Translations under genes and position numbers: made by a program
Shown: positions 18,270 through 27,365 of the stretch, piece by piece
Layout: each line of letters starts with the position of its first letter
How positions within the stretch are numbered: the first letter of the stretch is position 1
The notes under the pieces: model-generated
What the model saw: only the letters and a program-made list of their open reading frames with translations
What the model was told of the DNA's origin: nothing
Database searches by the model: none
Source: Planococcus donghaensis
Lineage (GTDB): Bacteria; Bacillota; Bacilli; Bacillales_A; Planococcaceae
Assembly (NCBI RefSeq): GCF_001687665.2
Contig: NZ_CP016543.2
Location: 992,001 to 1,056,000 of the forward strand
Length of the DNA: 64,000 bases
Direction of reading: 5' to 3'

Positions 18270-19019
18270 ATGGCTATTTTGGAAGTAGATGCGTTAACAG
18301 GTGGATATACACGAAAACCTGTTTTGCAAGAAGTGACCTTTTCGATTGGAAAAGGCGAACTTGTTGGACTAATCGGCTTGAACGGTGCTGGCAAAAGTAC
18401 CACAATCAAACACATTATTGGAATGATGCAACCAAAATCGGGGCAAATCCGTTTGAATGGAAAAACATTCGAAGAGGACATGGACAGTTATCGTTCATCG
18501 TTTTCGTATATTCCCGAAACACCAGTATTATACGAAGAACTAACGTTGCGGGAGCATCTTGAACTTACTGCTATGGCTTATAATATAGATCCGAAACAGT
18601 TTGAAAAACGATCTGCCGAGCTTTTAAAGGAATTTCGAATGGAAAAACGTTTGAAATGGTTTCCGTCGCATTTTTCAAAAGGAATGCGTCAAAAAGTAAT
18701 GATTATGAGTGCATTTTTAGTCAATCCTGCACTGTATATAATTGACGAACCTTTTGTTGGACTCGATCCACTGGGGATTAAATCTTTATTGGATCAAATG
18801 GAACAACAAAAGAAAAAAGGCGCATCTGTATTAATGTCGACACATATTTTGTCGACAGCTGAACGCTATTGCGATCGAATCATTTTGCTTCATAATGGGC
18901 GCGTTCGAGCAAGTGGAACAATGGCTGATTTACGGGAGGCGTTTCAAATGCCTGACGCCTCACTAGATGATTTGTACATTGCGATGACCGAGGATGAGCT
19001 AAATGAAGAATTTGCATGA
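18270..19019 (+). CDS. ecsA: ABC transporter ATPase EcsA
   Basis: A 249-residue ATPase with Walker A GLNGAGKST, signature FSKGMRQKV, Walker B LYIIDEP and H-loop MSTHIL. It is the nucleotide-binding half of the Ecs transporter. In B. subtilis Ecs affects protein secretion, sporulation, competence and intramembrane proteolysis by RasP. The start has AAAGAGGTG upstream. The last 17 bases overlap ecsB. In B. subtilis the operon is ecsABC; ecsC is absent here. Confidence 0.94.
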   Translation: MAILEVDALTGGYTRKPVLQEVTFSIGKGELVGLIGLNGAGKSTTIKHIIGMMQPKSGQIRLNGKTFEEDMDSYRSSFSYIPETPVLYEELTLREHLELTAMAYNIDPKQFEKRSAELLKEFRMEKRLKWFPSHFSKGMRQKVMIMSAFLVNPALYIIDEPFVGLDPLGIKSLLDQMEQQKKKGASVLMSTHILSTAERYCDRIILLHNGRVRASGTMADLREAFQMPDASLDDLYIAMTEDELNEEFA

Positions 19020-20205
19020 TATTTGGTCGAAAAGACTTCATAAGTACACCGTTGAAGTTCAAAACTATTTAAAATATATTGTGACAGGGCATATCGCTGT
19101 GGTTATGCTATTTGCTTTGGGCGCAGCGGGATTTGCGTATAGTGAATGGATTCAAGATGTCCCACCGGAATTTCCGGGAGCGTTATTGCTTGCTGTGATT
19201 TTTGGATTTTTATTGGCGCTCAGTCCGCCATCCACTTTATTAAAAGAAGCAGACATGGTGTATTTTTTACCATTGGAAAGCATATTAGATGACTTTTTAA
19301 AGCCGGCTTTAAGATGGTCGTTTTTGTCACAATTGTATTTGCCGGTGATTGTCTTTATTGTGTCATTGCCAATGGTGAATGCACTATATGGGTTGTCGTC
19401 ATCGTTTTTAATTGGTTTTCCGATTTTGCTCTTGCTGATTAAATGGTGGAATGTTCAAACGGAATTTGCTTTTCGACAGCAAGGGGCAGGAGAGCAGGTT
19501 TGGCTTGATCGGCTGGTTCGTTTTCTATTAGTTGGATTGTTTGTCTACTTTTATATTGAAAACTTATTAGTAGTCGCAGTGATTATATTGTTTATCATTA
19601 TTTTTTATGGCAAATGGATTGCTCGTAAAGCAGTAGGAAAGCCGTTTGCTTATGAACATTTTATTGGCTTGGAAGAAAATCGCATGTTACGCTTTTATCA
19701 ATTTGCTAATTACTTTACCGATGTGCCTCATTTAAAAGGCAAGATAAAAGCTAGAACTTGGTTGAATTGGGTGTATGGATGGATCCAAACGGGTCCGAGA
19801 AATGCTCATTTGTATCTTGTGTGCAGAACCTTTATTCGTTCGGATGAGTTGTTTTACTTATGGATAAGGTTAACTGCAATTATAATGATAGGTGCTTGGT
19901 TTATTCCGTTTCAAATAGGAGTTGCTTTGTTTGCAGGTGCATTAGCCTTTGCAACGGCGATTCAAATTTGGCAAGGACTGACTCATACGCAGCATTTCCG
20001 AATGGATAACTTATTTCCGTTGACACAATTCAGCAGGCAAGGAGCGGTATGGAAATTAATCACTGCTTTGCAATCTCTGCAAAGCTTGTTCGCAGCGGGA
20101 GTTCTAATCGCTCTCGGCGAACCTGTTACAGCATTGCTGACATTTGTCGTTATTTTAACCGTTTCATTTGTTACAGTTACTGTTTTAAAAAACAAAAAAA
20201 AATAA
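19003..20205 (+). CDS. ecsB: ABC transporter permease EcsB
   Basis: A 400-residue polytopic membrane protein with about eight to ten helices, similar in length and composition to B. subtilis EcsB. Recognisable elements are the N-terminal IWSKRLHKYTVEVQNYLKYI and LLALSPPSTLLKEADMVYFLP, where the membrane domain begins. It overlaps ecsA by 17 nt and is expected to form the transmembrane part of the Ecs complex. The bidirectional terminator directly after it shows the operon ends here, without ecsC. Confidence 0.92.
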   Translation: MKNLHDIWSKRLHKYTVEVQNYLKYIVTGHIAVVMLFALGAAGFAYSEWIQDVPPEFPGALLLAVIFGFLLALSPPSTLLKEADMVYFLPLESILDDFLKPALRWSFLSQLYLPVIVFIVSLPMVNALYGLSSSFLIGFPILLLLIKWWNVQTEFAFRQQGAGEQVWLDRLVRFLLVGLFVYFYIENLLVVAVIILFIIIFYGKWIARKAVGKPFAYEHFIGLEENRMLRFYQFANYFTDVPHLKGKIKARTWLNWVYGWIQTGPRNAHLYLVCRTFIRSDELFYLWIRLTAIIMIGAWFIPFQIGVALFAGALAFATAIQIWQGLTHTQHFRMDNLFPLTQFSRQGAVWKLITALQSLQSLFAAGVLIALGEPVTALLTFVVILTVSFVTVTVLKNKKK

Positions 20206-20244
20206 ACAAAGCCCACCATCTAAAAAAGATGTTGGGCTTTGTTT
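20204..20244. terminator. Bidirectional terminator between ecsB and yhaA
   Basis: Arms of about 17 bp (AACAAAGCCCACCATC with GATGTTGGGCTTTGTT, one G-T pair) around a short A-rich loop; A-run left, T-run right. Confidence 0.9.
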
Positions 20245-21417
20245 TTATTCTTTATTAAAATGAATGGCAGCTGATCCTAATGTTTTTGCGGCAATTAACA
20301 TTGCTTCTTCTTTAAAATCGAATTTTGGGTGATGGTGCGGGTACGCGTCTCCGTCAGGCATTGCACCAGTAAAGAAGAAAGAACCAGGGATTTCCTCGAG
20401 GTAGTAAGCAAAATCTTCGCCACCCATTTGAGGAGGGCAGTCATACACTTCAGTAACCCCAGGAATTGTAGCTGCAATGTCTTTCACAAACAAAGTTTCA
20501 TTTTCGTGATTCATAACAGCAGAGTAGCCACGCTTGTAAGTAAATTCATAATCGCTATTATTGGCTAAACTTGTTCCGTTAATCACACGTTCCATTTCTG
20601 TTTCCATTAAGCTTCGGACATCTTCTTTAAATGTACGAACAGTTCCCGATAACACTGCTTGGTCCGCAATAATATTGAATGGGTTTTGTGCCACAAACGA
20701 ACCAATGGACAAAACAGCAGATTCTAATGGATCTACACGTCTTGATACTAAAGTTTGAAGGTTCGAGACCATTTGAGCACCGATTACAACAGCATCAACC
20801 GTTTCATGGGGACTTGCACCATGACCACCGCGGCCCTGTACTTTTAATGTAAAGCTATCAGCCGCAGCCATAAGCGGACCGACACGCGTATCAATTCGAC
20901 CAAATGGCGTCATCGACCAAAGGTGGGTACCAAATATGGCATCGACTCCGTTTAAAACACCAGCTCTAATCATCGATTTTGCACCACCAGGTACGAGTTC
21001 TTCGGCATGTTGATGGATCAATACATAAGTTCCTTCTAATTCATCGCGCATGTCAAAAAGCGTTTTACCGAGTACTAAAAGAGTAGCTGTATGGCCATCG
21101 TGTCCACAAGCATGCATGACGCCATCAACAGTAGAACGATAAGGGGCTGATTCTTTTTGATCTTGTATTGGCAAAGCATCGAAGTCAGCACGCAATGCGA
21201 CTGTTTTTCCAGGTTTAGCTCCTTGGATCGTAGCGACAACACCATTCCCACCAACATTGCCTTTCACATCAACGCCTAATTTTTCGTAATAAGAGAGAAT
21301 ATAGCGTGCTGTTTCCGTTTCGTGAAAAGAAGGCTCCGGGTGCATGTGCAAATGACGACGTATCTCAACCATTTCAGGATATGCAGCATCTAAGGCTGCG
21401 TATAATTTAGTAAGCAT
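20245..21417 (-). CDS. yhaA: M20 family amidohydrolase YhaA
   Basis: A 390-residue zinc/manganese-dependent M20D peptidase-family hydrolase of the N-acyl-amino-acid amidohydrolase type. Visible metal-site motifs include MHACGHDGHTAT and HQHAEELVPGGAK, an insert-domain motif GRGGHGASPHETVDAV, and the C-terminal PQMGGEDFAYYLEEIPG and HHHPKFDF. It probably removes acyl or acetyl groups from amino-acid derivatives in the cytoplasm. The ATG at 21417 has AAGGAG 8 nt upstream. Convergent with ecsAB, as B. subtilis yhaA lies next to ecs and hemE. Confidence 0.9.
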   Translation of the reverse strand: MLTKLYAALDAAYPEMVEIRRHLHMHPEPSFHETETARYILSYYEKLGVDVKGNVGGNGVVATIQGAKPGKTVALRADFDALPIQDQKESAPYRSTVDGVMHACGHDGHTATLLVLGKTLFDMRDELEGTYVLIHQHAEELVPGGAKSMIRAGVLNGVDAIFGTHLWSMTPFGRIDTRVGPLMAAADSFTLKVQGRGGHGASPHETVDAVVIGAQMVSNLQTLVSRRVDPLESAVLSIGSFVAQNPFNIIADQAVLSGTVRTFKEDVRSLMETEMERVINGTSLANNSDYEFTYKRGYSAVMNHENETLFVKDIAATIPGVTEVYDCPPQMGGEDFAYYLEEIPGSFFFTGAMPDGDAYPHHHPKFDFKEEAMLIAAKTLGSAAIHFNKE

Positions 21418-21515
21418 ATGTAAGGCTCCTTTTTTTAATTAAGCATATCACAAAAAATTCCGAATATGAGAAAGCGTCCATATTGGTGGGTGCTAGTACG
21501 GCGTATAGATGCACG

Positions 21516-21560
21516 AAAAAAACGCAGTACATGCCGGAAACCAGCATGTACTGCGTTTTT
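21516..21560. terminator. Bidirectional-looking terminator of the antiporter gene
   Basis: Arms AACGCAGTACATGC and GCATGTACTGCGTT around a 9-nt loop, with A-run left and T-run right. It lies 6 nt past the antiporter stop codon and functions mainly on the reverse strand. Confidence 0.9.
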
Positions 21561-21565
21561 AGTTA

Positions 21566-22561
21566 TTAATAAGTGAAATTTAAATAAGATGCTGCAAAGT
21601 AGACAATGAGAATGATTACGGATGGGATGGCATAAGATAATGTAGTTGCACTTTCTTTTCGGTAAAGTGAAAACAAAGCCAATAACGACATAATTAGCAC
21701 TCCAACAGCGATAATCATATTGGCACCAGAAACATCCAACATAATAGGTCCGGCAGTATAAACAGGATCTGATAATGCAAGGATGATCATATTAAAAATA
21801 TTACTACCTAGAATTGCACCAACAGCCATATTAACATTGCTCAATCTCAAGGCAATAAAGACAGAAATAGCTTCTGGTAAGGAAGTTGCGGCCGCAATTA
21901 GAAAGCTACCGATGAAACTTGATCCAATGCCTGTAATAATCGCAATTTGATCTCCTGTAATCGATAGGGCAGTACCTGCTGCTAAAATAACTAAAGCTGC
22001 AATGATAAAACGGACAATTGCGGCTTTAGGTGATAAAGAAGCACTTGGATTTTCGGGTTCTTCCTCGGATTCAACAATCGCTTCTGCTTCAGGGTCTAAT
22101 GAAGGAAGTTTGTTAATAACCACCATCCCGATAATATAGGTGACAGCAATTAACAAGGCATCTAGTCCTACGCCTAAAATTTGTGTATCTAAACGAAGTA
22201 AAAGAGCCATAACAACGAGAACCGTCAATAAAATACCAAGAAGGGCAGTGTAAATATTGTTTCGTGAAGCCCTGTTTAAAATTTGGCGTCTTCTAAGAAG
22301 AAAATCGAATCCTGCAAGAATGAACAAATTAAATAAATTCGAACCGATCATGTTTCCAACAGCAATATCCGCATTGCCAATAGCTGCTGCTGAAAAACTA
22401 GTCGAAACTTCGGGTAAAGAAGTTGCGCCAGCCAATAATAGCGTACCAACCATCATACCGCCCATAGCCGTTTTTGAACTGATCACATCGGCATATTGCG
22501 AAAGTTTGATGGATGCAAACACAGTGAGTGCAGCTGCTAATATGAAAATAACGAAAACCAA
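21566..22561 (-). CDS. Calcium/sodium antiporter (CaCA superfamily)
   Basis: A 331-residue cation exchanger with two inverted alpha-repeats. The first contains GATSLPEVSTS and GNMIGSNLFNL, the second AATSLPEAISV and GAILGSNIFNM; the acidic residues in these motifs bind the cation. Ten or so helices flank an acidic cytoplasmic loop (EAEAIVESEEEPENPS, about residues 157-172). This is the YrbG-like branch, which exchanges Ca2+ (or other divalent ions) for Na+ or H+. The start is TTG at 22561 with AAGGAGG 7 nt upstream. Between yhaA and hmoB it is an addition relative to B. subtilis. Confidence 0.92.
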   Translation of the reverse strand: MVFVIFILAAALTVFASIKLSQYADVISSKTAMGGMMVGTLLLAGATSLPEVSTSFSAAAIGNADIAVGNMIGSNLFNLFILAGFDFLLRRRQILNRASRNNIYTALLGILLTVLVVMALLLRLDTQILGVGLDALLIAVTYIIGMVVINKLPSLDPEAEAIVESEEEPENPSASLSPKAAIVRFIIAALVILAAGTALSITGDQIAIITGIGSSFIGSFLIAAATSLPEAISVFIALRLSNVNMAVGAILGSNIFNMIILALSDPVYTAGPIMLDVSGANMIIAVGVLIMSLLALFSLYRKESATTLSYAIPSVIILIVYFAASYLNFTY

Positions 22562-22614
22562 GTAATTTCCTCCTTAACTTATCAACCCCTTAGTAGTCTA
22601 TAAGGGGAAGTTCT

Positions 22615-23127
22615 TCATTCTTCTTCAGGTTTTGCTCGGTAAGTGCTGACATACGATACACCTGAGAAAATGTTTGGTCGCTGTGCACTTGTCTCAGCTT
22701 CTGGCTTCGCAGAATGAGCTTTTGCAAATGCTTGAGATTCTTTCCACTTTTCATAAAAAGCTGGAGATTCCCACTCAGTCAAAACAATATACGTATCTGA
22801 ATCAAGTGGTCTCAGGACACGAAAAGCAATATATCCAGGTTCATTTTCAATAGCCCCTGCTCTATTTTTAAAACGATGTTCGAAAACAGGACGACCTTCT
22901 TCCGAAACCGGAATATTATTTAAAACAAAAAAACCTTTTTCATTAAATTCTCCTGTTCCATCCACAACCTCGTAGCGGCGAGGTGTTTGGAAAATTGTTT
23001 TGCCTTCTGTCTCATGAATCATTAAGGTAGTACCTTCACCTTGCATTACTACCATATTTTCCTCTGGGTGTTTATCACGCATTTTCTTCATATAATCATA
23101 TGTTCCTGTTGTCATGTAAAAATTCAT
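22615..23127 (-). CDS. hmoB: Haem-degrading monooxygenase HmoB-like
   Basis: A 170-residue protein similar to B. subtilis HmoB (YhgC). The N-terminal half is variable; the C-terminal antibiotic-biosynthesis-monooxygenase ferredoxin-like domain (about residues 68-165) contains FEHRFKNRAGAIENEPGYIAF, VLTEWESPAFYEKWKES and FAKAHS. HmoB opens the haem ring, releasing iron. The ATG at 23127 with AGGAGGGG at ideal spacing was chosen over an open frame running to 23337 inside the hemE leader. Divergent from hemE-hemH, so haem synthesis and breakdown genes share one control region. Confidence 0.88.
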   Translation of the reverse strand: MNFYMTTGTYDYMKKMRDKHPEENMVVMQGEGTTLMIHETEGKTIFQTPRRYEVVDGTGEFNEKGFFVLNNIPVSEEGRPVFEHRFKNRAGAIENEPGYIAFRVLRPLDSDTYIVLTEWESPAFYEKWKESQAFAKAHSAKPEAETSAQRPNIFSGVSYVSTYRAKPEEE

Positions 23128-23229
23128 TAAAACCCCTCCTAAGTAAATATATATACTATTATATACTTCCCTATTGAAATCTACATGAAACAGGTTTGTC
23201 GAACAAGTGAAAAGAGAAGCGTCAAATTT

Positions 23230-23258
23230 ATGACAAATGCGTTTGGAATCTATACAAT
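23230..23258 (+). promoter_or_regulatory. Sigma-A promoter of hemEH
   Basis: -35 ATGACA (23230-23235), 17-nt spacer, -10 TACAAT (23253-23258). Each box is one base off consensus. Transcription should start near 23265, giving a leader of about 70 nt. Confidence 0.7.
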
Positions 23259-23269
23259 ATAGTACGGAA

Positions 23270-23286
23270 CGTCTATAGTATAGACG
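23270..23286. promoter_or_regulatory. Perfect palindrome in the hemE leader (candidate operator)
   Basis: Arms CGTCTATA and TATAGACG around a single central G, starting about 12 nt after the -10 box. The size suits a repressor site. It does not match the Fur or PerR box as I know them, so the binding protein is unknown. Confidence 0.55.
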
Positions 23287-23335
23287 GATATAGGTAGACA
23301 AAAGTAGAGTAGCACATCGAAGGGATGAAACATTC

Positions 23336-24382
23336 ATGACATTTAATGATACTTATCTTCGCGCAGCCCGTGGAGAAAAAACAGATCACGTACCGGTTTG
23401 GTATATGCGACAAGCAGGACGTTCGCAACCAGAATACCGCAAAATTAAAGAGAAATATTCATTGGAAGAAATTACGCATCAGCCAGAGCTATGCGCTTAT
23501 GTAACAAAGCTTCCAGTAGATCAATACAATAACGATGCAGCAATTCTTTACAAAGATATCGTTACACCACTACCAGCAATCGGTGTTGACGTAAAAATCA
23601 AATCTGGAATTGGTCCAGTTATCGACAATCCTATTCGCACAATGGCCGATATTGAACGTTTAGGAGAAATCAATCCAGAGCAGGATGTTGATTTTGTTCT
23701 TGAAACAATTCGTTTATTAACACAAGAACAATTAAATGTCCCATTGATTGGTTTTTCAGGCGCGCCTTTCACATTAGCGAGCTATATGATTGAAGGTGGA
23801 CCTTCAAAGAGTTACAACAAAACAAAAGCGATGATGGTTTCAGAACCAGCGATGTGGTTTGCGTTAATGGACAAATTAGCGGACACGATTATTCCATATG
23901 TAAAAGCACAGATTAAAGCAGGCGCAAAAGCTATCCAGATTTTCGATTCATGGGTGGGCGCATTAAATGTGGAAGATTACCGTATTTTTATCAAACCGGT
24001 AATGGATCGTATTTTTGCTGAATTGCGTACAGAAAACGTCCCGTTGACAATTTTTGGAGTAGGCGCAAGCCACTTAGCAAAAGAATGGCATGAGCTACCT
24101 GTAGATGTAGTTGGTCTAGATTGGCGTTTGCCGATTTCAGAAGCACGTTCGATGGGATTAACAAAAGCATTACAAGGCAACTTAGATCCATCTTATTTAT
24201 TGGCAGATTGGTCTGTTATAGAAGAACGCACGAAAAAGATTTTAGATATGGGCATGCAAAATGACGGCTACATCTTTAATCTAGGTCATGGTGTGTTCCC
24301 AGAAGTTAACCCAGATACATTGAAACGCCTAACTTCATTTGTTCACGAATATAGTGCTGCACATAAAAGTAATTTAAAATAA
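23336..24382 (+). CDS. hemE: Uroporphyrinogen decarboxylase HemE
   Basis: A 348-residue enzyme converting uroporphyrinogen III to coproporphyrinogen III. The N-terminal signature [17 protein letters not shown] with the substrate-binding Arg residues is present, as are [26 protein letters not shown] (catalytic Asp region) and NLGHGVFPE. Length equals that of B. subtilis HemE. AAGGG lies 11 nt upstream of the ATG. First gene of a hemE-hemH unit; the next gene begins 24 nt after the stop. Confidence 0.97.
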   Translation: MTFNDTYLRAARGEKTDHVPVWYMRQAGRSQPEYRKIKEKYSLEEITHQPELCAYVTKLPVDQYNNDAAILYKDIVTPLPAIGVDVKIKSGIGPVIDNPIRTMADIERLGEINPEQDVDFVLETIRLLTQEQLNVPLIGFSGAPFTLASYMIEGGPSKSYNKTKAMMVSEPAMWFALMDKLADTIIPYVKAQIKAGAKAIQIFDSWVGALNVEDYRIFIKPVMDRIFAELRTENVPLTIFGVGASHLAKEWHELPVDVVGLDWRLPISEARSMGLTKALQGNLDPSYLLADWSVIEERTKKILDMGMQNDGYIFNLGHGVFPEVNPDTLKRLTSFVHEYSAAHKSNLK

Positions 24383-24406
24383 GATAAAATTTATGTAGAG
24401 GTGATT

Positions 24407-25336
24407 ATGTTGAAGAAGAAAATGGGATTATTAGTGATGGCATATGGAACGCCATACTCAGAAGATGATATAGAACGTTATTACACACATATCCGTCGCG
24501 GACGTAAGCCAAGCGAAGAAAGTTTAGAAGACTTACGTAGCCGTTATAAAGCGATTGGTGGCCTTTCACCGCTTGCCCAAATTACATTAGACCAAGCAAA
24601 CGGTTTATGCGATCGTTTAAATGAAGTTCAAGATGAAATTGAATTCAAGATGTATTTAGGTCTTAAACACATCGAACCATTTGTAGAAGACGGCATTGAA
24701 GAAATGAAAAAAGATGGCATTACAGAAGCGGTATCAATTGTTTTGGCTCCTCATTTTTCTACTTTCTCTGTGAAATCATATAATGGGCGTGCAGCAGAAG
24801 CGGCTGAAAAAGTAGGTATATCCCTAACTTCGGTTGAAAGCTGGTATAAAGAACCAAAATTCATCCAATACTGGACTGAAAAAGTAAATGCAGCATTTGC
24901 TGAAATGTCTGAAGAAGAACGCGCTAAATCTTGCTTAATCGTATCTGCACATTCATTGCCAGAGAAGATTATTGCAAGTGGTGATCCATATCCAGACCAG
25001 TTAAAAGAAACAGCTGAAATGATTCAACAAGCTACAGGTGTTGAAAACGTTGAAGTTGGTTGGCAAAGTGCTGGACAAACAGGCGAACCTTGGATCGGAC
25101 CAGATGTTCAAGATTTAACACGTGATTTGTTTGAAGAAAAAGGATACACCTCATTTGTTTACACGCCAGTCGGGTTTGTAGCAGATCACTTGGAAGTTCT
25201 TTTTGATAACGATTATGAATGTAAAGTAGTTTGCGATGACATCGGAGCAACTTACCGTCGTCCAGAAATGCCAAATGTTCAACCATTGTTTATTGATGCT
25301 TTAACTGATGTAGTTTTGCGTAAATTAGCTGAATAA
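24407..25336 (+). CDS. hemH: Ferrochelatase HemH (coproporphyrin ferrochelatase type)
   Basis: A 309-residue enzyme inserting Fe2+ into the porphyrin; in Firmicutes the substrate is coproporphyrin III. Conserved blocks are [33 protein letters not shown] with the metal-binding His, and [15 protein letters not shown] with the partner Glu. Start choice: ATG at 24407 with AGAGGTG upstream; GTG at 24401 is possible. In B. subtilis the operon continues with hemY, but here no oxidase gene follows within the window. Confidence 0.96.
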   Translation: MLKKKMGLLVMAYGTPYSEDDIERYYTHIRRGRKPSEESLEDLRSRYKAIGGLSPLAQITLDQANGLCDRLNEVQDEIEFKMYLGLKHIEPFVEDGIEEMKKDGITEAVSIVLAPHFSTFSVKSYNGRAAEAAEKVGISLTSVESWYKEPKFIQYWTEKVNAAFAEMSEEERAKSCLIVSAHSLPEKIIASGDPYPDQLKETAEMIQQATGVENVEVGWQSAGQTGEPWIGPDVQDLTRDLFEEKGYTSFVYTPVGFVADHLEVLFDNDYECKVVCDDIGATYRRPEMPNVQPLFIDALTDVVLRKLAE

Positions 25337-25416
25337 GGTTTGGATGTAAAGAGCGATTCATTAATGAAGCGATCGATTCACTAGCGAATTGTCCGTAAGA
25401 TAGAGGAGAAATGGTT

Positions 25417-25887
25417 ATGAAAAAATTTGCATGGCTTGGAATACCATTACTTTTGCTTGCTGCGTGTGGTTCAGAAGAAGCTGAATCTTCTGGTACCGGT
25501 CCTCAAGTAGAAGAGGTAAAGGTGGCATTTAATACTGAAACTCAAGCAGAGCCAGCCGAAGAGGTTGTCTTATCCGTTACAATAACACAAGGTGACGAAG
25601 CGGTAGAAGACGCAGATGAAGTGGTTTATGAAGTATGGCAATCAGGTGATCGCAACAATAGCGAGATGATTCCAGCGGAGCACACAGAAAATGGTGTTTA
25701 TGAAGCGCAAATCAACTTTGAAGAAGAAGGTTTGTATTATATGCAAGCACACACCACAGCCCGATCTTTACATGTAATGCCAAAACAAGAACTAACCGTT
25801 GGTGATCCAGATCCAGCCTCAATCATTTCTGATGATAGTGATGATGCACAAGGGATGGATAAAATGGAAGATCACTCTGAACATTGA
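25417..25887 (+). CDS. YtkA/FixH-like lipoprotein with acidic His/Met-rich tail
   Basis: A 156-residue secreted lipoprotein: signal MKKFAWLG plus hydrophobic stretch, lipobox LAAC with Cys at about residue 18. A beta-rich YtkA/FixH-like domain (about residues 30-130) ends in HTTARSLHVMPKQELTVG. The tail is rich in Asp, Glu, Met and His (DDAQGMDKMEDHSEH), suggesting weak metal binding (inference). The ATG at 25417 has GAGGAG 8 nt upstream; the ATG at 25411 is too close. It lies 80 nt after hemH on the same strand with no terminator between, in the place where hemY would be expected. Confidence 0.82.
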   Translation: MKKFAWLGIPLLLLAACGSEEAESSGTGPQVEEVKVAFNTETQAEPAEEVVLSVTITQGDEAVEDADEVVYEVWQSGDRNNSEMIPAEHTENGVYEAQINFEEEGLYYMQAHTTARSLHVMPKQELTVGDPDPASIISDDSDDAQGMDKMEDHSEH

Positions 25888-25890
25888 TAA

Positions 25891-25925
25891 AACAAAAGAC
25901 ATCGCTGTGGCGGTGTCTTTTTGTT
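25891..25925 (+). terminator. Terminator after the YtkA-like lipoprotein
   Basis: Stem AACAAAAGACATCGC with GCGGTGTCTTTTTGTT (G-T pair) and a short loop; T-rich 3' end. Probably the end of the hemEH transcript. Confidence 0.85.
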
Positions 25926-25973
25926 CGAATTTTTATAAGTGAACAAGTCGTTTTCTGTTATGGTACAGCACAT

Positions 25974-26012
25974 AAAAAACGAAGCGGTGCTTTGTTGAGC
26001 ACCGCTTCGTTT
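25974..26012 (-). terminator. Terminator of yhfH
   Basis: Reverse strand: perfect AAACGAAGCGGTGCT/AGCACCGCTTCGTTT arms with a six-base loop followed by T-run. Confidence 0.9.
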
Positions 26013-26032
26013 AATCATAATTTTAGCTGATT

Positions 26033-26158
26033 TTATAAATTATTGCAGGAATCACATTTAGTACCATAACATTCATGCTGTTCTTCCATTTTTTCTCCAC
26101 ATGATACGCACTGTTTCGGGGGCAAGTTCTTGAAAAATTCAACTACGTTTTCAATCAT
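26033..26158 (-). CDS. yhfH: YhfH-like 41-residue zinc-ribbon peptide
   Basis: A tiny protein, sequence starting MIENVVEFFKNLPPKQC and ending CDSCNNL. Five Cys at residues 17, 20, 30, 35 and 38 (CVSC ... C ... CDSC) suggest a single zinc site. Matches the YhfH family (B. subtilis yhfH lies near lplJ/yhfJ, as here). Function unknown. ATG at 26158 lies nine bases after AAGGAG; an in-frame ATG at 26167 touches the ribosome site and is rejected. Terminator follows on the same strand. Confidence 0.85.
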   Translation of the reverse strand: MIENVVEFFKNLPPKQCVSCGEKMEEQHECYGTKCDSCNNL

Positions 26159-26302
26159 AACTTCCATCTCCTTTTTGTTATAGTACTGTTGGTGTTTAAA
26201 ACAGTGTATTATAACAGTTTGGTTTCGTCAACCCTAAATAGTGAATTAATTTAAATAATCCGTTAAACTATAGATAGGAACAAAGTTAAAAGGAGAGAGA
26301 AT

Positions 26303-27295
26303 ATGTATTTTGTAGACAACAAAGGTATCACAGACCCACGAATCAACTTAGCAATCGAAGAATATTTGTTGAAAACAATGGATGTTGAAAAAGATCCATT
26401 TCTTTTATTTTATATTAATGAGCCCTCTATCATCATCGGTAAAAACCAAAACACCGCTGAAGAGATCAATACTGATTATGTAGATTCTAATGGTATACAT
26501 GTAGTTCGTCGTTTATCTGGTGGCGGAGCAGTTTATCACGACTTAGGCAATTTAAATTACAGTTTTATCACGGTAGATGATGGAGACAGTTTCCGTAACT
26601 TCCGTAAATTCACTGAGCCTGTTGTACAAGCGTTGCAGAGCCTTGATGTAAATGCGGAACTTTCTGGACGCAACGATTTAATGGCAGAAGGTCGAAAAAT
26701 ATCAGGTAATGCACAGTTTTCAACTAGAGGTCGGATGTTCAGTCACGGAACGTTATTATTTGATACTGAAATTGAAGCCGTAGTATCTGCATTAAAAGTA
26801 AGCAAAGAAAAAATCGAATCAAAAGGCATTAAGTCGATTCGCAGTCGAGTGGCGAATATTTCTGAGTTCTTAAAAGAGCCTATGTCAGTTGAGAATTTCC
26901 GCCATGCGATTTTACATTCTATCTTCGAAGGTGAAGAAAATGTTCGTCATTACGAATTGACAGAAGAAGATTGGAAAAATATACACGAATTATCAAACGA
27001 ACGCTATGGCAATTGGGATTGGAATTATGGGAAGTCTCCTAAATTCAATATTAAACATTCTCATCGCTTCCCAGTTGGTGGCATTGATGTCCGCTTACAA
27101 GTAGAAAAAGGGATTGTTCAAGACGCTCATATTTTTGGCGACTTTTTTGGTGTCGGAGATATAGCGGAAGTTGAGCAAGCAATTGCTGGTTCTAAATACG
27201 AGCGTGCTTCTTTAGAAGAAGCCATTGCAGGAATTGACATACCGAAACTTCTTGGTGGGATTACGACAGAAGAATTTTTGAAATTAATTTATTAA
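26303..27295 (+). CDS. lplJ: Lipoate-protein ligase LplJ
   Basis: A 330-residue enzyme activating lipoate with ATP and attaching it to E2 and GcvH proteins, used for scavenging. Visible motifs: VVRRLSGGGAVYHDLGNLNY (lipoate site), GRKISGNAQ (active-site Lys) and FSHGTLLFD. The C-terminal accessory domain (about residues 245-330) includes KFNIKHSHRFPVGGIDV. Same length as B. subtilis LplJ (YhfJ). The ribosome site AAAGGAGAG precedes the ATG. A hairpin terminator follows, so it is probably monocistronic. Confidence 0.95.
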   Translation: MYFVDNKGITDPRINLAIEEYLLKTMDVEKDPFLLFYINEPSIIIGKNQNTAEEINTDYVDSNGIHVVRRLSGGGAVYHDLGNLNYSFITVDDGDSFRNFRKFTEPVVQALQSLDVNAELSGRNDLMAEGRKISGNAQFSTRGRMFSHGTLLFDTEIEAVVSALKVSKEKIESKGIKSIRSRVANISEFLKEPMSVENFRHAILHSIFEGEENVRHYELTEEDWKNIHELSNERYGNWDWNYGKSPKFNIKHSHRFPVGGIDVRLQVEKGIVQDAHIFGDFFGVGDIAEVEQAIAGSKYERASLEEAIAGIDIPKLLGGITTEEFLKLIY

Positions 27296-27306
27296 GAACT
27301 TCTGGG

Positions 27307-27333
27307 GAGTCTGCATTTATGCAGGCTCTTTTG
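27307..27333 (+). terminator. Terminator of lplJ
   Basis: Stem GAGTCTGCA with TGCAGGCTC (one G-T pair), loop TTTA, followed by TTTTGTT. Confidence 0.82.
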
Positions 27334-27365
27334 TTAAAATGGAAAGAAAAAGGAAAGGGGGAATC

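Noticed and set aside
23128..23160. AT-rich dyad (TATATA repeats) before hmoB as a Fur box
   Set aside because: Too low in complexity and not matching the Fur consensus.
22615..23337. 240-residue form of HmoB starting at the hemE leader
   Set aside because: The extension runs over the hemE promoter and palindrome, while the ATG at 23127 has a perfect ribosome site.
25337..25410. Repeated GCGAT/GATTCA motifs before the YtkA-like gene
   Set aside because: Short imperfect repeats; no stable hairpin or T-run, no known element.
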